Shown: positions 1 through 9,483, counted from the stretch's first letter. The stretch is DNA of 64,000 nucleotides from Carideicomes alvinocaridis (GCA_005473895.2 SRJI02000007.1:1-64000); one strand, 5' to 3'. Numbers and translations are program-made. The notes: generated by a model from the sequence alone, not told the origin.

Positions 1-313
1 GCACGGGCTCGCCGCCGCGTGCGGCTGCGGCAGCCTCGGCGCGGGCCGCGGCACCGGGGCGGGCCTGACCGTTCGTGGCGACCTGGAAATGCACACGACG
101 CACATCGGCTCCCGAGGCCGTGAGCTTGTAGAGCAGCAGATCGCCGAAATGCTGGGAAACGTAATTCCCGATGAAGTTCGTGGGTACCAGAAACGTCGCG
201 ACCCCATCGGTCACGCCGTGGAATTCAAGCGGCTCGATCCAGTTCACGTAATTGCTCGACCCGACCGTGTCGCGCAGGCCGTCCTGCAGCGCAGCCCATT
301 CCTCGTTTGTCAT
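1..313 (-). CDS. dnaA: Chromosomal replication initiator DnaA, N-terminal part (cut by window edge)
   Basis: DnaA opens the chromosome origin as an ATP-bound oligomer. Only the first 104 codons are in the window; the rest lies beyond position 1. The protein starts MTNEEWAALQDGL and the first 85 or so residues match domain I of DnaA (helicase-loading and self-interaction domain, with the NYVNWIEPLEF segment), followed by an Ala/Arg-rich stretch that fits the variable domain II linker. The start at 313 is preceded by GGGGAAA at a suitable distance. The gene reads away from rpsT, which is also on the minus strand, as is usual in Rhodobacteraceae. The AAA+ and DNA-binding domains cannot be checked here. 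Confidence 0.9.
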   Translation of the reverse strand, partial: MTNEEWAALQDGLRDTVGSSNYVNWIEPLEFHGVTDGVATFLVPTNFIGNYVSQHFGDLLLYKLTASGADVRRVHFQVATNGQARPGAAARAEAAAAARGGEPV

Positions 314-780
314 TTTCCCCATTCCGTTTTCTAAATCAGTCCCCGATGAGCGCGCCTTCCCCCGATGCGTCGCGCCCGCCTACCCACTCTAACAGAGCAA
401 AACCTTTACCTTCCGTCCCGAGCTTCGAGACGGAGCTAACCTGTCAAAATTCGCTCATCACCATACCGGCATGGCTCACCCGCACCCATCCGGCCCCAGA
501 CCGGATGAGCTGCGCGGAGTTGCGCCGTTACTAAATGCAGGACATACCGAAGGGACGAACCCTTCCAGGCAAGCGGCCGTCAGCATCTTGAATGTGCTGT
601 CCGGCGCGCCATCAAGGCGATGCGCAGAGGTCAATCCGCAGCGTCGTCTTTTCAGCCCGTCCCCCCAAAGGCGGCATGAATCGCCTCACTTGATTAGCAA
701 GATCCCGGAGCGTGCGGCAACTGAACTTAAGCCTTGACTCGGGAAGAATCCCCGAGCCCCCAAGTGACCTTCGGGCAAGC
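314..780. other. dnaA-rpsT intergenic region, no gene recognised
   Basis: No convincing coding sequence is seen on either strand. It should hold the dnaA promoter (minus strand); a TTGACA hexamer is readable on the minus strand at 447-442 but no good -10 was found at the right distance. Small inverted repeats are present, for example CATCCGG...CCGGATG at 490-507 or so and CTCGGG...CCCGAG around 738-755. No sequence close to a DnaA box (TTATCCACA) was found, so this is not favoured as the origin. Confidence 0.5.
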
Positions 781-806
781 AAAAGGGCGCCGAATGACCG
801 GCGCCC
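781..806 (-). terminator. Rho-independent terminator of rpsT
   Basis: A GC stem (GGGCGCC at 785-791 pairing with GGCGCCC at 800-806) closes an 8-base loop. Read on the minus strand it is followed by TTTT (781-784). It lies about 20 bases after the rpsT stop codon. Confidence 0.75.
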
Positions 807-827
807 TTGTCCTTCAAAGGCTTAATC

Positions 828-1091
828 TCAGCCGAGCGCTTTGACCCGCGAAGAGAGGCGTGACATTTTTCTCGCAGCGGTATTCTTGTGGAAAACGCCC
901 TTGGAAACGCCACGCATCAGCTCCGGCTGGGCGGCGCGCAGAGCGGTCTGTGCGGCGTCCTTGTCGCCCGAGGCGATGGCCTCTTCGACCTTGCGGAGAT
1001 AGGTGCGGATGCGCGAACGGCGCGCCTTGTTGATGGCAAAGCGTTTTTCGTTCTGCGTGGCGCGTTTCTTGGATTGCGGCGTATTGGCCAT
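828..1091 (-). CDS. rpsT: 30S ribosomal protein S20
   Basis: S20 binds 16S rRNA early in assembly of the small ribosomal subunit. The product is 87 residues, the usual family length, starts [17 protein letters not shown] and is very rich in Lys and Arg with long helices, as expected for S20. An in-frame upstream ATG exists, but the start at 1091 gives the conserved [11 protein letters not shown]-terminus and has GGGGACC upstream. It is followed by a strong terminator and so is probably a single-gene unit between dnaA and the enoyl-CoA hydratase gene. Confidence 0.97.
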   Translation of the reverse strand: MANTPQSKKRATQNEKRFAINKARRSRIRTYLRKVEEAIASGDKDAAQTALRAAQPELMRGVSKGVFHKNTAARKMSRLSSRVKALG

Positions 1092-1279
1092 AGGTCGGGT
1101 CCCCTTGATCCGGGTGTTGCATTGGGTTTGCACGAAGGGGCCCGGACAGGTCTTGGCGACCTGAATCGATTCTGGCCTGAGCGGGCCGCACGCGCATATG
1201 GGGGCCGCCTATACGCCAATGCGGCGGCAAAGGAAACACCCAAAACCGGGATGCGGCCCGGCCGGGCCGCAAGCAGCGC

Positions 1280-2056
1280 TCAGCGGTCGCGGAACTGCGC
1301 CTGGCGCTTCTCGAGGAAGGCGGACATGCCCTCCTTCTGGTCGTCGGAAGCAAAGAGCGAGTGGAAGACCCGGCGCTCGAACAGCAGGCCCTCGGACAGG
1401 GTCGTCTCGAGCGCGCGGTTCACCGATTCCTTGACCGCCATGGCGGAGATCATGGATTTCTCGGCGATCTTGTGCGCCGCCTCGTGCGCCTCTTCCAGGA
1501 GCTTCTTGGCGGGCACCACGCGGCTCACCAGCCCCGAACGCTCTGCCTCCTCGGCATCCATGAAGCGGCCGGTCAGGTTCATGTCCATCGCCTTGGCCTT
1601 ACCCACGGCGTGGGTCAGGCGCTGCGTGCCGCCGAGCCCTGCCATGACGCCGAGGTTGATCTCGGGCTGGCCGAACTTGGCGGTCTCCGAGGCGATGATG
1701 AAGTCGCACATCATGGCAAGCTCGCAGCCGCCGCCCAGCGCGTAGCCCGACACCGCGGCGATGACCGGCTTGCGGATGCGGCCGATGCGATCGCTGGCCG
1801 GGGTGAACAGATCCTCGAGGAAGACGTCGGCGAAGCTCTTTTCGCTCATCATCTTGATGTCGGCCCCGGCAGCGAATGCCTTTTCGGAGCCGGTGAGGAC
1901 GATGCAGCGCACCTTCTCGTTCTTCTGCGCCGCTTCCAGCGCGTCGATCAGCTCCGACAGAAGCTGGTCGTTCAGCGCGTTCAGCGCATCCGGGCGGTTC
2001 AGCGTGATCGTGGCGACGCTGTCCTCCACCTCGACGATGATCGTCTCGTAGGCCAT
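1280..2056 (-). CDS. Enoyl-CoA hydratase, crotonase family
   Basis: The enzyme adds water to trans-2-enoyl-CoA in fatty-acid or branched-chain amino-acid oxidation. The 258-residue product has the full crotonase fold. The two catalytic glutamates of the mitochondrial-type hydratase are present: E112 in [11 protein letters not shown] and E132 in [18 protein letters not shown]. The oxyanion-hole segments AAGADIK (about 62-68) and GYALGGG (104-110) are also intact. The start at MAYETI (2056) gives the normal family length; an upstream ATG at 2092 would add 12 residues without support. It stands alone between rpsT and mutM, a placement common in Rhodobacteraceae, so the in vivo substrate cannot be read from its neighbours. 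Confidence 0.9.
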   Translation of the reverse strand: MAYETIIVEVEDSVATITLNRPDALNALNDQLLSELIDALEAAQKNEKVRCIVLTGSEKAFAAGADIKMMSEKSFADVFLEDLFTPASDRIGRIRKPVIAAVSGYALGGGCELAMMCDFIIASETAKFGQPEINLGVMAGLGGTQRLTHAVGKAKAMDMNLTGRFMDAEEAERSGLVSRVVPAKKLLEEAHEAAHKIAEKSMISAMAVKESVNRALETTLSEGLLFERRVFHSLFASDDQKEGMSAFLEKRQAQFRDR

Positions 2057-2122
2057 TTGAACCGGCTCCGGGTTGTTGCGGTCTGAAGACAAGTGGTTAT
2101 CACCTTCAGTCCCCCGATCAAG

Positions 2123-2974
2123 TCAACTTTGACACTTGACGCAGTAGAAAGAGGATCGCCCGGATTGCACGATCCGCCGGATCGGTGCGCCGCATCCCGG
2201 GGTCCGGCAGGGCTGGCCCTCGCGGCCGTACACGTCGAAGGAATGCTGGAAATAGCCCAGCTCGCCATCCGCGCGGCGGTAATCCTTGAGGGAGGACCCG
2301 CCCGCCTCGATGGCATCGTTCAGCACGTCGCGGATCACCGGCACCAGCCGCGCTGCCCGCCCGGCCGACAGGCGTGCCGCCTTGCGCACCGGCGAGATCC
2401 GCGCGCGGTAGAGCGCCTCGCAGACATAGATGTTGCCCAGCCCCGCGACGATCTTCTGGTCCAGCAGTGCCGCCTTGATGGGCGTCCGCCGCCCCGCCAG
2501 CCGCGCCACGAGGTAGGCCTCGGAAAAGGCGTTGCCCAGCGGCTCCGGCCCCAGCGCGGCGAGCAGCGGATGCGCCTCGGCCCGGTCGGTGGGCATCAGG
2601 TCCATCGCCCCGAAGCGGCGCGGGTCGTTGAAGGTGATGCGCGCGCCGTTCGCCATCTCCAGCACCACGTGGTCGTGTTTTTCGGGCGCCGGGTGGTCGT
2701 GGACGAACTGCCCCAGCGGATCGCCCGAGACCAGCATCCGCCCCGACATGCCCAGATGGATCAGCAGCGTTTCCCCGGTCGACAGGTCGGCGAGGATGTA
2801 TTTCGACCGTCGCCGCAGCATCAGGACCCGCGCGCCGGTCAGCCGCTCGGCCATGCGCTCGGGGAAGGGCCAGCGCAGATCCGGGCGGTTGACCTGCGCC
2901 CGCGCGATCACCACGCCCTCCATCGCGGGCGCCAATCCGCGGCGCACCGTCTCGACCTCTGGCAATTCCGGCAT
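2123..2974 (-). CDS. mutM: Formamidopyrimidine-DNA glycosylase / AP lyase
   Basis: MutM removes 8-oxoguanine and formamidopyrimidines from DNA and nicks the abasic site. The 283-residue protein starts [14 protein letters not shown], giving the catalytic N-terminal Pro (P2) and Glu (E3); K58 in RRRSKYIL is the conserved lysine. The C-terminal zinc finger is present in the last 30 residues (two cysteines in PCRTPGC and two in YCVKC). The gene is divergent from ubiE, with about 90 bases between them. No anomalies are seen. Confidence 0.97.
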   Translation of the reverse strand: MPELPEVETVRRGLAPAMEGVVIARAQVNRPDLRWPFPERMAERLTGARVLMLRRRSKYILADLSTGETLLIHLGMSGRMLVSGDPLGQFVHDHPAPEKHDHVVLEMANGARITFNDPRRFGAMDLMPTDRAEAHPLLAALGPEPLGNAFSEAYLVARLAGRRTPIKAALLDQKIVAGLGNIYVCEALYRARISPVRKAARLSAGRAARLVPVIRDVLNDAIEAGGSSLKDYRRADGELGYFQHSFDVYGREGQPCRTPGCGAPIRRIVQSGRSSFYCVKCQS

Positions 2975-3065
2975 CGCGACCCCTCATTCCTTTGACGAAG
3001 GCGCGCATTGCAGGCGCCCCCGGGCGGCCTATAAGAAGGGCCAGCAGCGAAGGACGGCAAGACCC

Positions 3066-3809
3066 ATGGACGAGAAAACCACCCATTTCGGTTTCGAGAC
3101 CGTGCCCGAGGCGGAAAAGGCCGGCCGCGTGCGCGGGGTCTTCGGCTCCGTCGCGTCGCGATACGACGTGATGAACGACGTAATGTCGGGCGGCATCCAC
3201 CGCATCTGGAAGGACGCGATGATGGACTGGCTGGCCCCCCGGCCCGGCCAGCGCCTGCTGGACGTGGCGGGCGGCACCGGCGACATCGCATTCCGGTTCC
3301 TGAAACGCGCGGGCCGCGGCCATGCCACCGTCGTCGACCTGACCGAGCCGATGCTCGTCGAGGGCCGCAAGCGCGCCGAGGCCGAGGCGCTGGCCGACAG
3401 CCTCGACTGGGTGGTGGGCGACGCCATGGCCCTGCCCTTTGCCGACGCGACCTTCGACACCTACACGATCTCTTTCGGGATCCGGAACGTGACCCGCCCG
3501 CAGGACGCCCTGCGCGAAGCCTACCGCGTGCTGAAACCCGGCGGGCGGCTGATGGTGCTGGAGTTCAGCCAGGTGCCGAACGACCTGCTGCAATGGATCT
3601 ACGACCGCTATTCCTTCAACATGATCCCGCTGATGGGGCAGGTCATCGCCAATGACCGCGCCAGCTACCAGTACCTGGTGGAATCGATCCGCCGCTTCCC
3701 GGATCAGGAGACCTTCCTCTCCATGGTGCGCGAAGCCGGGTTCGGGCAGGCCAAGTACCGCAACCTGACCATGGGCGTCGCCGCCCTGCATTCGGGGTGG
3801 AAGCTCTGA
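3066..3809 (+). CDS. ubiE: Ubiquinone/menaquinone biosynthesis C-methyltransferase UbiE
   Basis: UbiE uses S-adenosylmethionine for C-methylation of the quinone ring during ubiquinone synthesis. The product is 247 residues. It carries the family signatures: YDVMNDVMS near residue 33, the SAM-binding motif [10 protein letters not shown] (64-73), and [11 protein letters not shown] in the centre. It ends in the family-typical HSGWKL. Start ATG at 3066 was chosen because it gives the conserved N-terminus before FGFETV. The next gene, ubiB, starts inside its 3' end, so the two are translationally coupled. Confidence 0.96.
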   Translation: MDEKTTHFGFETVPEAEKAGRVRGVFGSVASRYDVMNDVMSGGIHRIWKDAMMDWLAPRPGQRLLDVAGGTGDIAFRFLKRAGRGHATVVDLTEPMLVEGRKRAEAEALADSLDWVVGDAMALPFADATFDTYTISFGIRNVTRPQDALREAYRVLKPGGRLMVLEFSQVPNDLLQWIYDRYSFNMIPLMGQVIANDRASYQYLVESIRRFPDQETFLSMVREAGFGQAKYRNLTMGVAALHSGWKL

Positions 3810-5353
3810 GGGGCCCGCACAATATCTTCCGGCTGATCCGGACCGGCGCCACGATGGAACGCACCGGGGCCATGGACGTGGTCCTGACCGCGATGGACGC
3901 GCCCAAGACCCTGCGCGTGGCCGCCCGTGCGCTGGTCTGGCCGTTCCGCTGGCTGGGCTATCGCGGCGATCCCGCCATGCCGCCGGCGACCCGGGCGCTG
4001 ACCGCGCTCGGCCCGGCCTACATCAAGTTCGGCCAGGTCCTGTCGACCCGCCCCGACGTGGTGGGCAACGAGCTGGCCGCGCAGCTGCGCGTGCTGCAGG
4101 ACAAGCTGCCCCCCTTCCCGGTGGCGCAGGCCAAGGCCAGCATCGAGGCCGAGCTGGGCATCGCCCCCGACATGATCTTTTCCGAGTTCTCGGAACCGGT
4201 CGCCGCGGCCTCCATCGCGCAGGTCCACAAGGCGCGGCTGCGCGACACCGGCGAAGAGGTCGCGGTCAAGGTGCTGCGCCCGGGGGTGGAGCGCGCCTTT
4301 CGCAAGGATATCGACGCATTCTACTTCATCGCCCGCTTCGTGGAGGTCTTCTCTCCCTGGTCACGGCGACTGCGCCCGATGGAGGTGATCCGCCATTTCG
4401 AGGGCGTGGTGATGGGCGAGCTCGACCTCCGGCTGGAAAGCGCGGCGGCCTCGGAATTCGCCGACAACACGGCGGGGGACAAGGGCTTTGCCGTGCCCGA
4501 CGTCAAGTGGCACCATTCCGGCCGCCGGGTGATGACGCTCGGCTGGGCCGAGGGCACGCCGCTGGGCGACAACGCGGCGCTGGACGCGGCGGGCCACGAC
4601 CGGGTGGCCCTGTCGGAACGGGTGCTGCAGCTCTTCCTGCGCCACGCGCTGCGCGACGGTTTCTTCCACGGCGACATGCACCAAGGCAACATGAAGGTGG
4701 CGCCGAACGGCGACATCATCGCCTACGATTTCGGCATCATGGGCCATATCGACGGCTATACCCGCCGGGTCTACGCCGAGATCCTCTACGGCTTCATCCG
4801 CCGCGATTACAAGCGCGTGGCCGAGGTGCATTTCGAGGCGGGCTACGTCCCGGCGGATCGCGACGTCGACGAATTCGCCCGCGCCCTGCGCGCGGTGGGC
4901 GAGCCGATCTTCGGCATGGACGCGACCCGCATCTCCATGGGCCGGCTGCTGTCCTACCTGTTCGAGGTGACCGAGCGGTTCGGCATGCAGACCCGGACCG
5001 AGCTGATCCTGCTGCAACGCACCATGGTCGTCGTCGAGGGTGTCGCCCGGTCGCTCGATCCACACATGAACATCTGGCAGGTCGCGCGGCCCATCGTCGA
5101 GGATTACATCAAGACCAGCATCGGCCCCCGCGCGGTGCTGTCGGATCTCTCGGCGACCGCCCGGGTCATGGCGCGCTTCGGCCCCCGCCTGCCGGGCCTG
5201 GTGGAAGCCGCTCTCATCGCGCAATCCACCCCGCCCCCCGAACGTCGGCGCCCGTCGCGGCGGATGGTGGCACTGCTGCTGCTGGGTGGCGTGGCGACCG
5301 GCGGGCTGATCACCATGGCGACCTTGTCGCTGGCGGGTCCGCTGGCCTTCTGA
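3797..5353 (+). CDS. ubiB: Ubiquinone biosynthesis ABC1/ADCK-type kinase-like protein UbiB
   Basis: UbiB is a membrane-anchored atypical kinase/ATPase needed for ubiquinone synthesis. The product is 518 residues and begins at a GTG that overlaps the ubiE stop by 13 bases. Visible motifs are the UbiB-specific KxGQ (KFGQ, 77-80), the Ala-rich nucleotide loop [13 protein letters not shown], the lysine in VAVKVLRP, the catalytic loop HGDMHQGN (about 291) and the metal-binding YDFG (about 311). The C-terminus has two short hydrophobic stretches, the usual membrane anchor. A symmetrical hairpin about 60 bases downstream probably ends the ubiEB unit. Confidence 0.95.
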   Translation: MEALRGPHNIFRLIRTGATMERTGAMDVVLTAMDAPKTLRVAARALVWPFRWLGYRGDPAMPPATRALTALGPAYIKFGQVLSTRPDVVGNELAAQLRVLQDKLPPFPVAQAKASIEAELGIAPDMIFSEFSEPVAAASIAQVHKARLRDTGEEVAVKVLRPGVERAFRKDIDAFYFIARFVEVFSPWSRRLRPMEVIRHFEGVVMGELDLRLESAAASEFADNTAGDKGFAVPDVKWHHSGRRVMTLGWAEGTPLGDNAALDAAGHDRVALSERVLQLFLRHALRDGFFHGDMHQGNMKVAPNGDIIAYDFGIMGHIDGYTRRVYAEILYGFIRRDYKRVAEVHFEAGYVPADRDVDEFARALRAVGEPIFGMDATRISMGRLLSYLFEVTERFGMQTRTELILLQRTMVVVEGVARSLDPHMNIWQVARPIVEDYIKTSIGPRAVLSDLSATARVMARFGPRLPGLVEAALIAQSTPPPERRRPSRRMVALLLLGGVATGGLITMATLSLAGPLAF

Positions 5354-5416
5354 TCTTGGCCGTCCGACCGGCCACCGGGAAACGTCTCCGGCCCGACCTG
5401 GCGGGGCCCCAACGTG

Positions 5417-5444
5417 AAAACGGCGGCCCGGAAGCCGCCGTTTT
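5417..5444. terminator. Bidirectional terminator between ubiB and small exported protein gene
   Basis: A perfect 11-base stem, AAAACGGCGGC (5417-5427) and GCCGCCGTTTT (5434-5444), with a 6-base loop. Because it has A-tract and T-tract on the two sides it can terminate both the plus-strand ubiB unit and the minus-strand gene ending at 5471. Confidence 0.8.
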
Positions 5445-5470
5445 CGTGGTCTCTGTCGGCTGGAACCGGA

Positions 5471-5659
5471 TCAGGTGTCGCTAGACGCGCCCACCACCAG
5501 GATGACGGCAGTGCCGGCAGCGATACCGACAGCCGCGCCTGCGCCAAGCGCCTGCGAGGATGCGAAGGGATCGCTGTCCACCTTGGTTTCAGCCAGAACC
5601 GGAGCCGCAGAGGCCACGGCGAGAGCCGCGGCTGCGGCAAAGGTCGAGAACTTTTTCAT
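5471..5659 (-). CDS. Small exported protein, paralogue 1 (unknown function)
   Basis: I do not recognise a named family. The 62-residue product has a classical signal peptide (MKKFSTFAAAAALAVASA, with likely cleavage after APVLA), leaving about 40 residues. The mature part starts with KVDSDPFASSQA, continues with a Gly/Ala/Val-rich segment that could span or line a membrane, and ends in GASSDT. It is a clear tandem paralogue of the 66-residue protein encoded just upstream on the same strand: both share KVDSDPFAS.QA.GAG and the C-terminal GASSDT. Each copy has its own hairpin downstream. The Lys-start region fits a secreted or periplasmic mini-protein or small lipophilic peptide. Confidence 0.75.
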   Translation of the reverse strand: MKKFSTFAAAAALAVASAAPVLAETKVDSDPFASSQALGAGAAVGIAAGTAVILVVGASSDT

Positions 5660-5845
5660 GACGTCTCCAGTTATTGAGCAGCCTCCGCCGAATGCGGAAA
5701 GCTGCCCGCACTTTACGCGATCGGCCGAAACATCAAAAGTGGCATGGCGGGATCGGCGGGTTCGCGCCGGCCATGTTCCGGATTTCTGGGCAAGTTTTCG
5801 GCAGACCGGGGGCGCGGAGAGCCGTCCCGGCCGGGCCGGAAATGA

Positions 5846-5872
5846 CAACGGCGGCCACTGGGGCCGCCGTTG
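5846..5872 (-). terminator. Hairpin terminator after small exported protein paralogue 2
   Basis: An 11-base stem, CAACGGCGGCC (5846-5856) with GGCCGCCGTTG (5862-5872), and a 5-base loop, about 20 bases past the stop codon of the 66-residue gene. The T-run on the minus strand is weak (TTGTCATTT), so termination efficiency is uncertain. Its sequence resembles the hairpin after the neighbouring paralogue. Confidence 0.6.
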
Positions 5873-5893
5873 CGAATTCCGGGTTGTCGAGGA

Positions 5894-6094
5894 TCAGGTG
5901 TCGCTGGACGCGCCCACGGCCACCAGGACACCGACGCCGACGGCAATGCCGATACCGGCGCCAACGCCCAGCCCGGCACCCGCTGCCTGGGTGGAGGCGA
6001 AGGGATCGCTGTCAACTTTCTGCTCGGCCAGCACCGGCGCGGCGGAGGCCAGCGCAAACACGGTTGCCGCGGCGATCGTCGAAACTTTCTTCAT
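5894..6094 (-). CDS. Small exported protein, paralogue 2 (unknown function)
   Basis: The product is 66 residues with a signal peptide starting MKKVSTIAAATVFALASA and ending APVLA. The mature part begins EQKVDSDPFASTQAAGAG, followed by a Gly/Val/Ala repeat-like hydrophobic stretch (G.GVG.GIG.AVG) and the C-terminal GASSDT. It is similar along its whole length to the 62-residue protein encoded downstream, so the pair arose by tandem duplication. The start was set at MKK because the longer reading frame adds residues without a signal sequence and AGGAGAGAA lies just before this ATG. Function is unknown; nothing enzymatic can be seen. Confidence 0.75.
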   Translation of the reverse strand: MKKVSTIAAATVFALASAAPVLAEQKVDSDPFASTQAAGAGLGVGAGIGIAVGVGVLVAVGASSDT

Positions 6095-6193
6095 AATTCT
6101 CTCCTGACTCTGCGCTTGTGATGGTAATCTTTCCATCACTGCGGACTATGCACAACACGCTCTTTCATTCAAATTGCAATTGTTTTTCCGGTC

Positions 6194-6217
6194 TTTCCGG
6201 GGGGACTTCCCCGGAAA
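6194..6217 (-). terminator. Hairpin downstream of flgD
   Basis: A 9-base perfect stem, TTTCCGGGG (6194-6202) with CCCCGGAAA (6209-6217). It lies about 100 bases past the flgD stop on the minus strand, without a good T-run. It may end the flgD transcript or mark the promoter region of the small exported protein gene. The surrounding 6095-6320 stretch is AT-richer than its neighbours and holds no gene. Confidence 0.4.
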
Positions 6218-6320
6218 TCGCGACACTTTTGGCACATATCCACGTTTATGGCCGTGCCGAGCGGCCTGTCCGGCCCGTTTCGACTACCGCCCGCATCTGT
6301 GATTTTGCTGGATTTATTCA

Positions 6321-7058
6321 TCATGTGGCAGACAGATCCGCCGCCGCCCGGAGCGCGGTGACGTCAGAGGCCGGCACGCTCGTTCCGCCTTCCAGAACCA
6401 GCATCAAACCGTCTGCCTCCCCCCGCGCCTCGATCACGCGGCCATAGGGCTGGGCGGCGGTCACACCCAGTTCCTCGCCCTGTTTGAAATGTTCGACTTC
6501 GAAAGCGTAATTGCCGTCGGGCAGCAATTGCCCCGCCGCATCGCGCCCGTCCCAATAGAGCGTCTCCTGCGAAAGCGGCAGAGACATGCGAGCGACCTCC
6601 GCGCCGCCTGCATCTCTTATGACCAGCACCGCCTCGTCCGCCGCCTCGTGGCGCGGGAGCGTCACCTGGAGCGGTTGACCGTCATGGTAACCGAAGCCGG
6701 GCGCCCGCACCTCCTTTCCGATCCATCCGGCCATGCCGACCATGTCCGACGCACCGATCCGCGCGGTCAGCCCCTCCAGGAGCTGGTTGGTCAGCACCTG
6801 TTGCTCCACGCCGGAAAAGGTGGCGAGCTGAACTGCGAAATCGGCGGAATCCATGGGATCGAGAGGATCCTGGTTCGTGATCTGCGTGGTCAGCATGCGC
6901 AGAAAGGTCTCGAAATCCCCGCTGATTGCCGTACCGGTCCCTGCCTCCTTACCTGCCTCTGTTGCCGCGCCGGCACTCGCTCCCGGGTTGCTGCCCGAAT
7001 TCGTCCCTCTCGGTCCCGCTCCCGCCTGGGCCGCGGCCGCATTGTCCACCTGGTTCAC
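6321..7058 (-). CDS. flgD: Flagellar hook assembly (hook cap) protein FlgD
   Basis: FlgD forms the temporary cap on which FlgE hook subunits assemble. The 245-residue product has a low-complexity Gly/Ala/Thr N-terminus (1-45), then the conserved FlgD segment FETFLRMLTTQITNQDPLDP (49-68) and FAVQLATFSGVEQQ (74-87), followed by the tudor/Fn3-like domain with the WDGRDAAGQLLPDGNY motif. The start is a GTG at 7058 with a strong AAGGAGGG upstream, 18 bases from the end of the fliK-like gene, so the two form an operon. The hook, rod and export genes that would normally accompany it are not in this window. Confidence 0.9.
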   Translation of the reverse strand: MNQVDNAAAAQAGAGPRGTNSGSNPGASAGAATEAGKEAGTGTAISGDFETFLRMLTTQITNQDPLDPMDSADFAVQLATFSGVEQQVLTNQLLEGLTARIGASDMVGMAGWIGKEVRAPGFGYHDGQPLQVTLPRHEAADEAVLVIRDAGGAEVARMSLPLSQETLYWDGRDAAGQLLPDGNYAFEVEHFKQGEELGVTAAQPYGRVIEARGEADGLMLVLEGGTSVPASDVTALRAAADLSAT

Positions 7059-7076
7059 GTCGCCCTCCTTTCCCGA

Positions 7077-9071
7077 TCAGAGTCGCAGGTCCAACCCACC
7101 CTCTGCCGCGCGCTCCGGTATCGGCGCCCCGCCCGGAGTGGCAGCCGGTTCCATCCTCACCTTGCGGTCTTCAATAGCCTCCCCGGGATCGTTTTCCTGA
7201 TCGGGACGCGAAGCGCCGCCCCCGCGCTCGCCAAACGAGAACTCCACCTCGGCATACCCGAGGTCACGAAAGGCCCCTCCCAGGTCCTGGATATGCCGCC
7301 GCATCATTTCCAGCGTCTCCGGCCGGTCCGCGGAGATCTGCAAGACCAGAGCCTGCTCGCCCGTCGAAAGATGCATGCGCACGCGTCCCAGCTCCGGCGG
7401 GTCGAGCGCGATCTCCACTGCCCGCTCTCGCGCACGCAGCGCAGCATCCGCGATCTGTCGCGGCAAGGCCGCAGGCATCTCGCGCGCCAGCCCGACGGAA
7501 AGCCGTACGTCTGTCTGGACGGGCCGCAAGTCACTCGCCCCAAGCTCTGTTACGAACTCTGCATGGCCATACCGCACCGTCTCTTCCGCACCTTGGGCGC
7601 CTGAGGGTGCGGGCGCTCCCCAGCCTGCAAGCAGCGGGGCCGACCTGGCTCCGCCCCCGATTCCTGCCCCTACAGTCGCGCCGCGTGGCACCGCCCCACC
7701 TGAAGAGGTGAAATCGCCGGATCGCGCCGCGACGAGCGCGCCTCTCCCCTCGCCGCGCGCCGCCAACTCAGCTTCCCGCGACCGGCCATGTCCTCTGACG
7801 GAGAGCTCCACCCCGTCCATCCCACGCCCAGCGCCCGACCGGAGCCCCCACCCCTTCGCTAAAGGCCCCCGTGCTACAATCGGCACGAGTTCCCCTCTCG
7901 CCCCAAGCTCACCTGTGAGCTGGGTGTAGGGCTGAGTGGCAGCACCGAATCCTTCGCGCAGGCCGCCCGCGCGGTCCGTTCCGCGTGCTCCGGAAGGTTT
8001 CACATCTCCCCCGTCCATTCTCTCGGGATCCAACGTCTCCGTCTCTAAGGCAACGGCCGGGGGCAATGCCTTGTCCCGCTGCACCGAGTGAGCACCGCCG
8101 TGATCGTTTCTCGTGACCGCCGAGTGTGCCATGACCCGCCCCGCCCCGGGGTCAGGCGTGCCTCGCTGTCTCGCTTCCTGCGCCGGGAACTCGCGGCCAG
8201 CCTCTGCAATGCCAGACCCGTCGGCAAGCATGCTCGCCCCGGCTCCGCCTCTCGGGGATATGGCCGCCCGCGCCGCCTCCGCACTTCTGTCCCGTCCATC
8301 AGCGTCTTGGACAGGCGTTAACTGGGCCCCTTCTCGTTCCATTCCGAGGGCCCCAGAGACCAACTCTGCCGCAATCGCATTCGATTCTGCCGTCCGCGGT
8401 TGCCCGACCCGCATGCCCCCAGTTTGCATGTCCTGTGCACGTGCCGGTTGCCAAGCCGCCCCGTCCCCGGCCTCTCGGTGACCCCGGCGCACCACCTCCT
8501 GCCCGGACCTTGGTCTGCCACCAGAAGAAGAAGCCTCCGAAGGCTGCGCGACAGATACCTTGGGTTCAACCTCGCCCGCGCCCGGCGAAGGCCACTCGGC
8601 ATCCACTAGCTGCCTCCCCGGGGCGGGCACCACCGCCAGGACGGCGCCCGTCACTCCCGCGGAAGGATCCCTCTCCCCAACCTCGTCCGGCACGTCCCGG
8701 ACTCGGTCAGCCTCGGACGCGGAGGACTCCGACCCGCCCTCATCAGCTTCTCCATCTTCCGCCGAGACCTCTCTCTCACTTGAACTCGCTGCAGGCGCAC
8801 CTTCGCCAAGTCGCGCCGGCTCGTCAGCAACCTCCGGCGGCGAATCCCCCGCAGCATCTCGTGCCGCCGCAACCCCCGCTTCATTCCCGTTTGTCTGCCG
8901 TCCGTCCGAGACGTCGCCAGAACCAGGGGAGGCGTCGCCCCTCCCCGTCAACGCCCGTAAAGCGCTTGCGAAGTCCTCGCGCATGTCCCGTCCTCTTGTC
9001 GGCGCGGACGTCGGTCCGGCGCGCGGCCCGGGCAGAGCCGCGGCGATCGCGGCGAACAGCGTGGTCTTCAT
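7077..9071 (-). CDS. fliK: Flagellar hook-length control protein, FliK family
   Basis: FliK measures the growing hook and switches the export apparatus to filament proteins. The product is about 664 residues from MKTTLFAAIAAAL (9071). Most of it (about 40-530) is low-complexity and rich in Gly, Arg, Glu, Ser and Ala, as expected for the poorly conserved ruler part. The C-terminal domain (about 530-610) is well conserved: AVEIALDPPELGRVRMHLST and LQISADRPETLEMMRRH are the signature of the Flg_hook domain. It ends in an acidic/Arg-rich tail. The start could be further downstream, for example at MREDFASALRAL. It is co-oriented and probably co-transcribed with flgD. Confidence 0.85.
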   Translation of the reverse strand: MKTTLFAAIAAALPGPRAGPTSAPTRGRDMREDFASALRALTGRGDASPGSGDVSDGRQTNGNEAGVAAARDAAGDSPPEVADEPARLGEGAPAASSSEREVSAEDGEADEGGSESSASEADRVRDVPDEVGERDPSAGVTGAVLAVVPAPGRQLVDAEWPSPGAGEVEPKVSVAQPSEASSSGGRPRSGQEVVRRGHREAGDGAAWQPARAQDMQTGGMRVGQPRTAESNAIAAELVSGALGMEREGAQLTPVQDADGRDRSAEAARAAISPRGGAGASMLADGSGIAEAGREFPAQEARQRGTPDPGAGRVMAHSAVTRNDHGGAHSVQRDKALPPAVALETETLDPERMDGGDVKPSGARGTDRAGGLREGFGAATQPYTQLTGELGARGELVPIVARGPLAKGWGLRSGAGRGMDGVELSVRGHGRSREAELAARGEGRGALVAARSGDFTSSGGAVPRGATVGAGIGGGARSAPLLAGWGAPAPSGAQGAEETVRYGHAEFVTELGASDLRPVQTDVRLSVGLAREMPAALPRQIADAALRARERAVEIALDPPELGRVRMHLSTGEQALVLQISADRPETLEMMRRHIQDLGGAFRDLGYAEVEFSFGERGGGASRPDQENDPGEAIEDRKVRMEPAATPGGAPIPERAAEGGLDLRL

Positions 9072-9183
9072 CGGCGCTACTCCGGATTTCTTCCTTGCCG
9101 CGCCAATATCCCTCCGACGGGTTACTGGATCTTTACCGCTGGCCCTCATCCTCGAAGAAAATCATTCGAGTTGGAGCAATCCG

Positions 9184-9483
9184 ATGACAGAATTGACAGG
9201 TTTCCCTCCCGTCCCGGCGCCCGGTGGGCCTCGCCCGTCACAAGCCGTGAATATGCATAGAACCCAATCGCTTGCAGATTCTGCCCGGGCGTTGGAGGTG
9301 AGTTTTCTTGCGGAGATGCTGAAATCCTCGGGCCTCCATGAAACGAGCGGCTTTGCCGGAGGGCCCGGCGAATCACACTTCGCCTCTTTCCTCCTCCGGG
9401 CCCAAGCGGAGCAGCTGGTCGAGGCAGGCGGTCTCGGGCTGGCGGAGCGCTTTCGCGAGTCGCTGACGAGGGGATCGACATGA
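9184..9483 (+). CDS. Rod-binding protein, FlgJ N-terminal domain type (CheL-like)
   Basis: The 99-residue product has the rod-binding domain without the muramidase domain found in gammaproteobacterial FlgJ. The core reads ARALEVSFLAEMLKSSGL (about 35-52) and then FASFLLRAQAEQLVEAGG, ending in GLAERF, which is the normal family pattern. In Rhodobacteraceae this gene is often annotated as cheL. It helps rod assembly through the peptidoglycan layer. The start at 9184 gives the family length. Its stop overlaps the start of the following FlgN-like gene (ATGA at 9480). It is divergent from the fliK-like gene, with about 110 bases between. Confidence 0.8.
   Translation: MTELTGFPPVPAPGGPRPSQAVNMHRTQSLADSARALEVSFLAEMLKSSGLHETSGFAGGPGESHFASFLLRAQAEQLVEAGGLGLAERFRESLTRGST

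Noticed and set aside
314-827. dnaA upstream region as replication origin
   Set aside because: No DnaA-box-like nonamers with one mismatch were found and no AT-rich tract; the maf-hemJ gap is far better.
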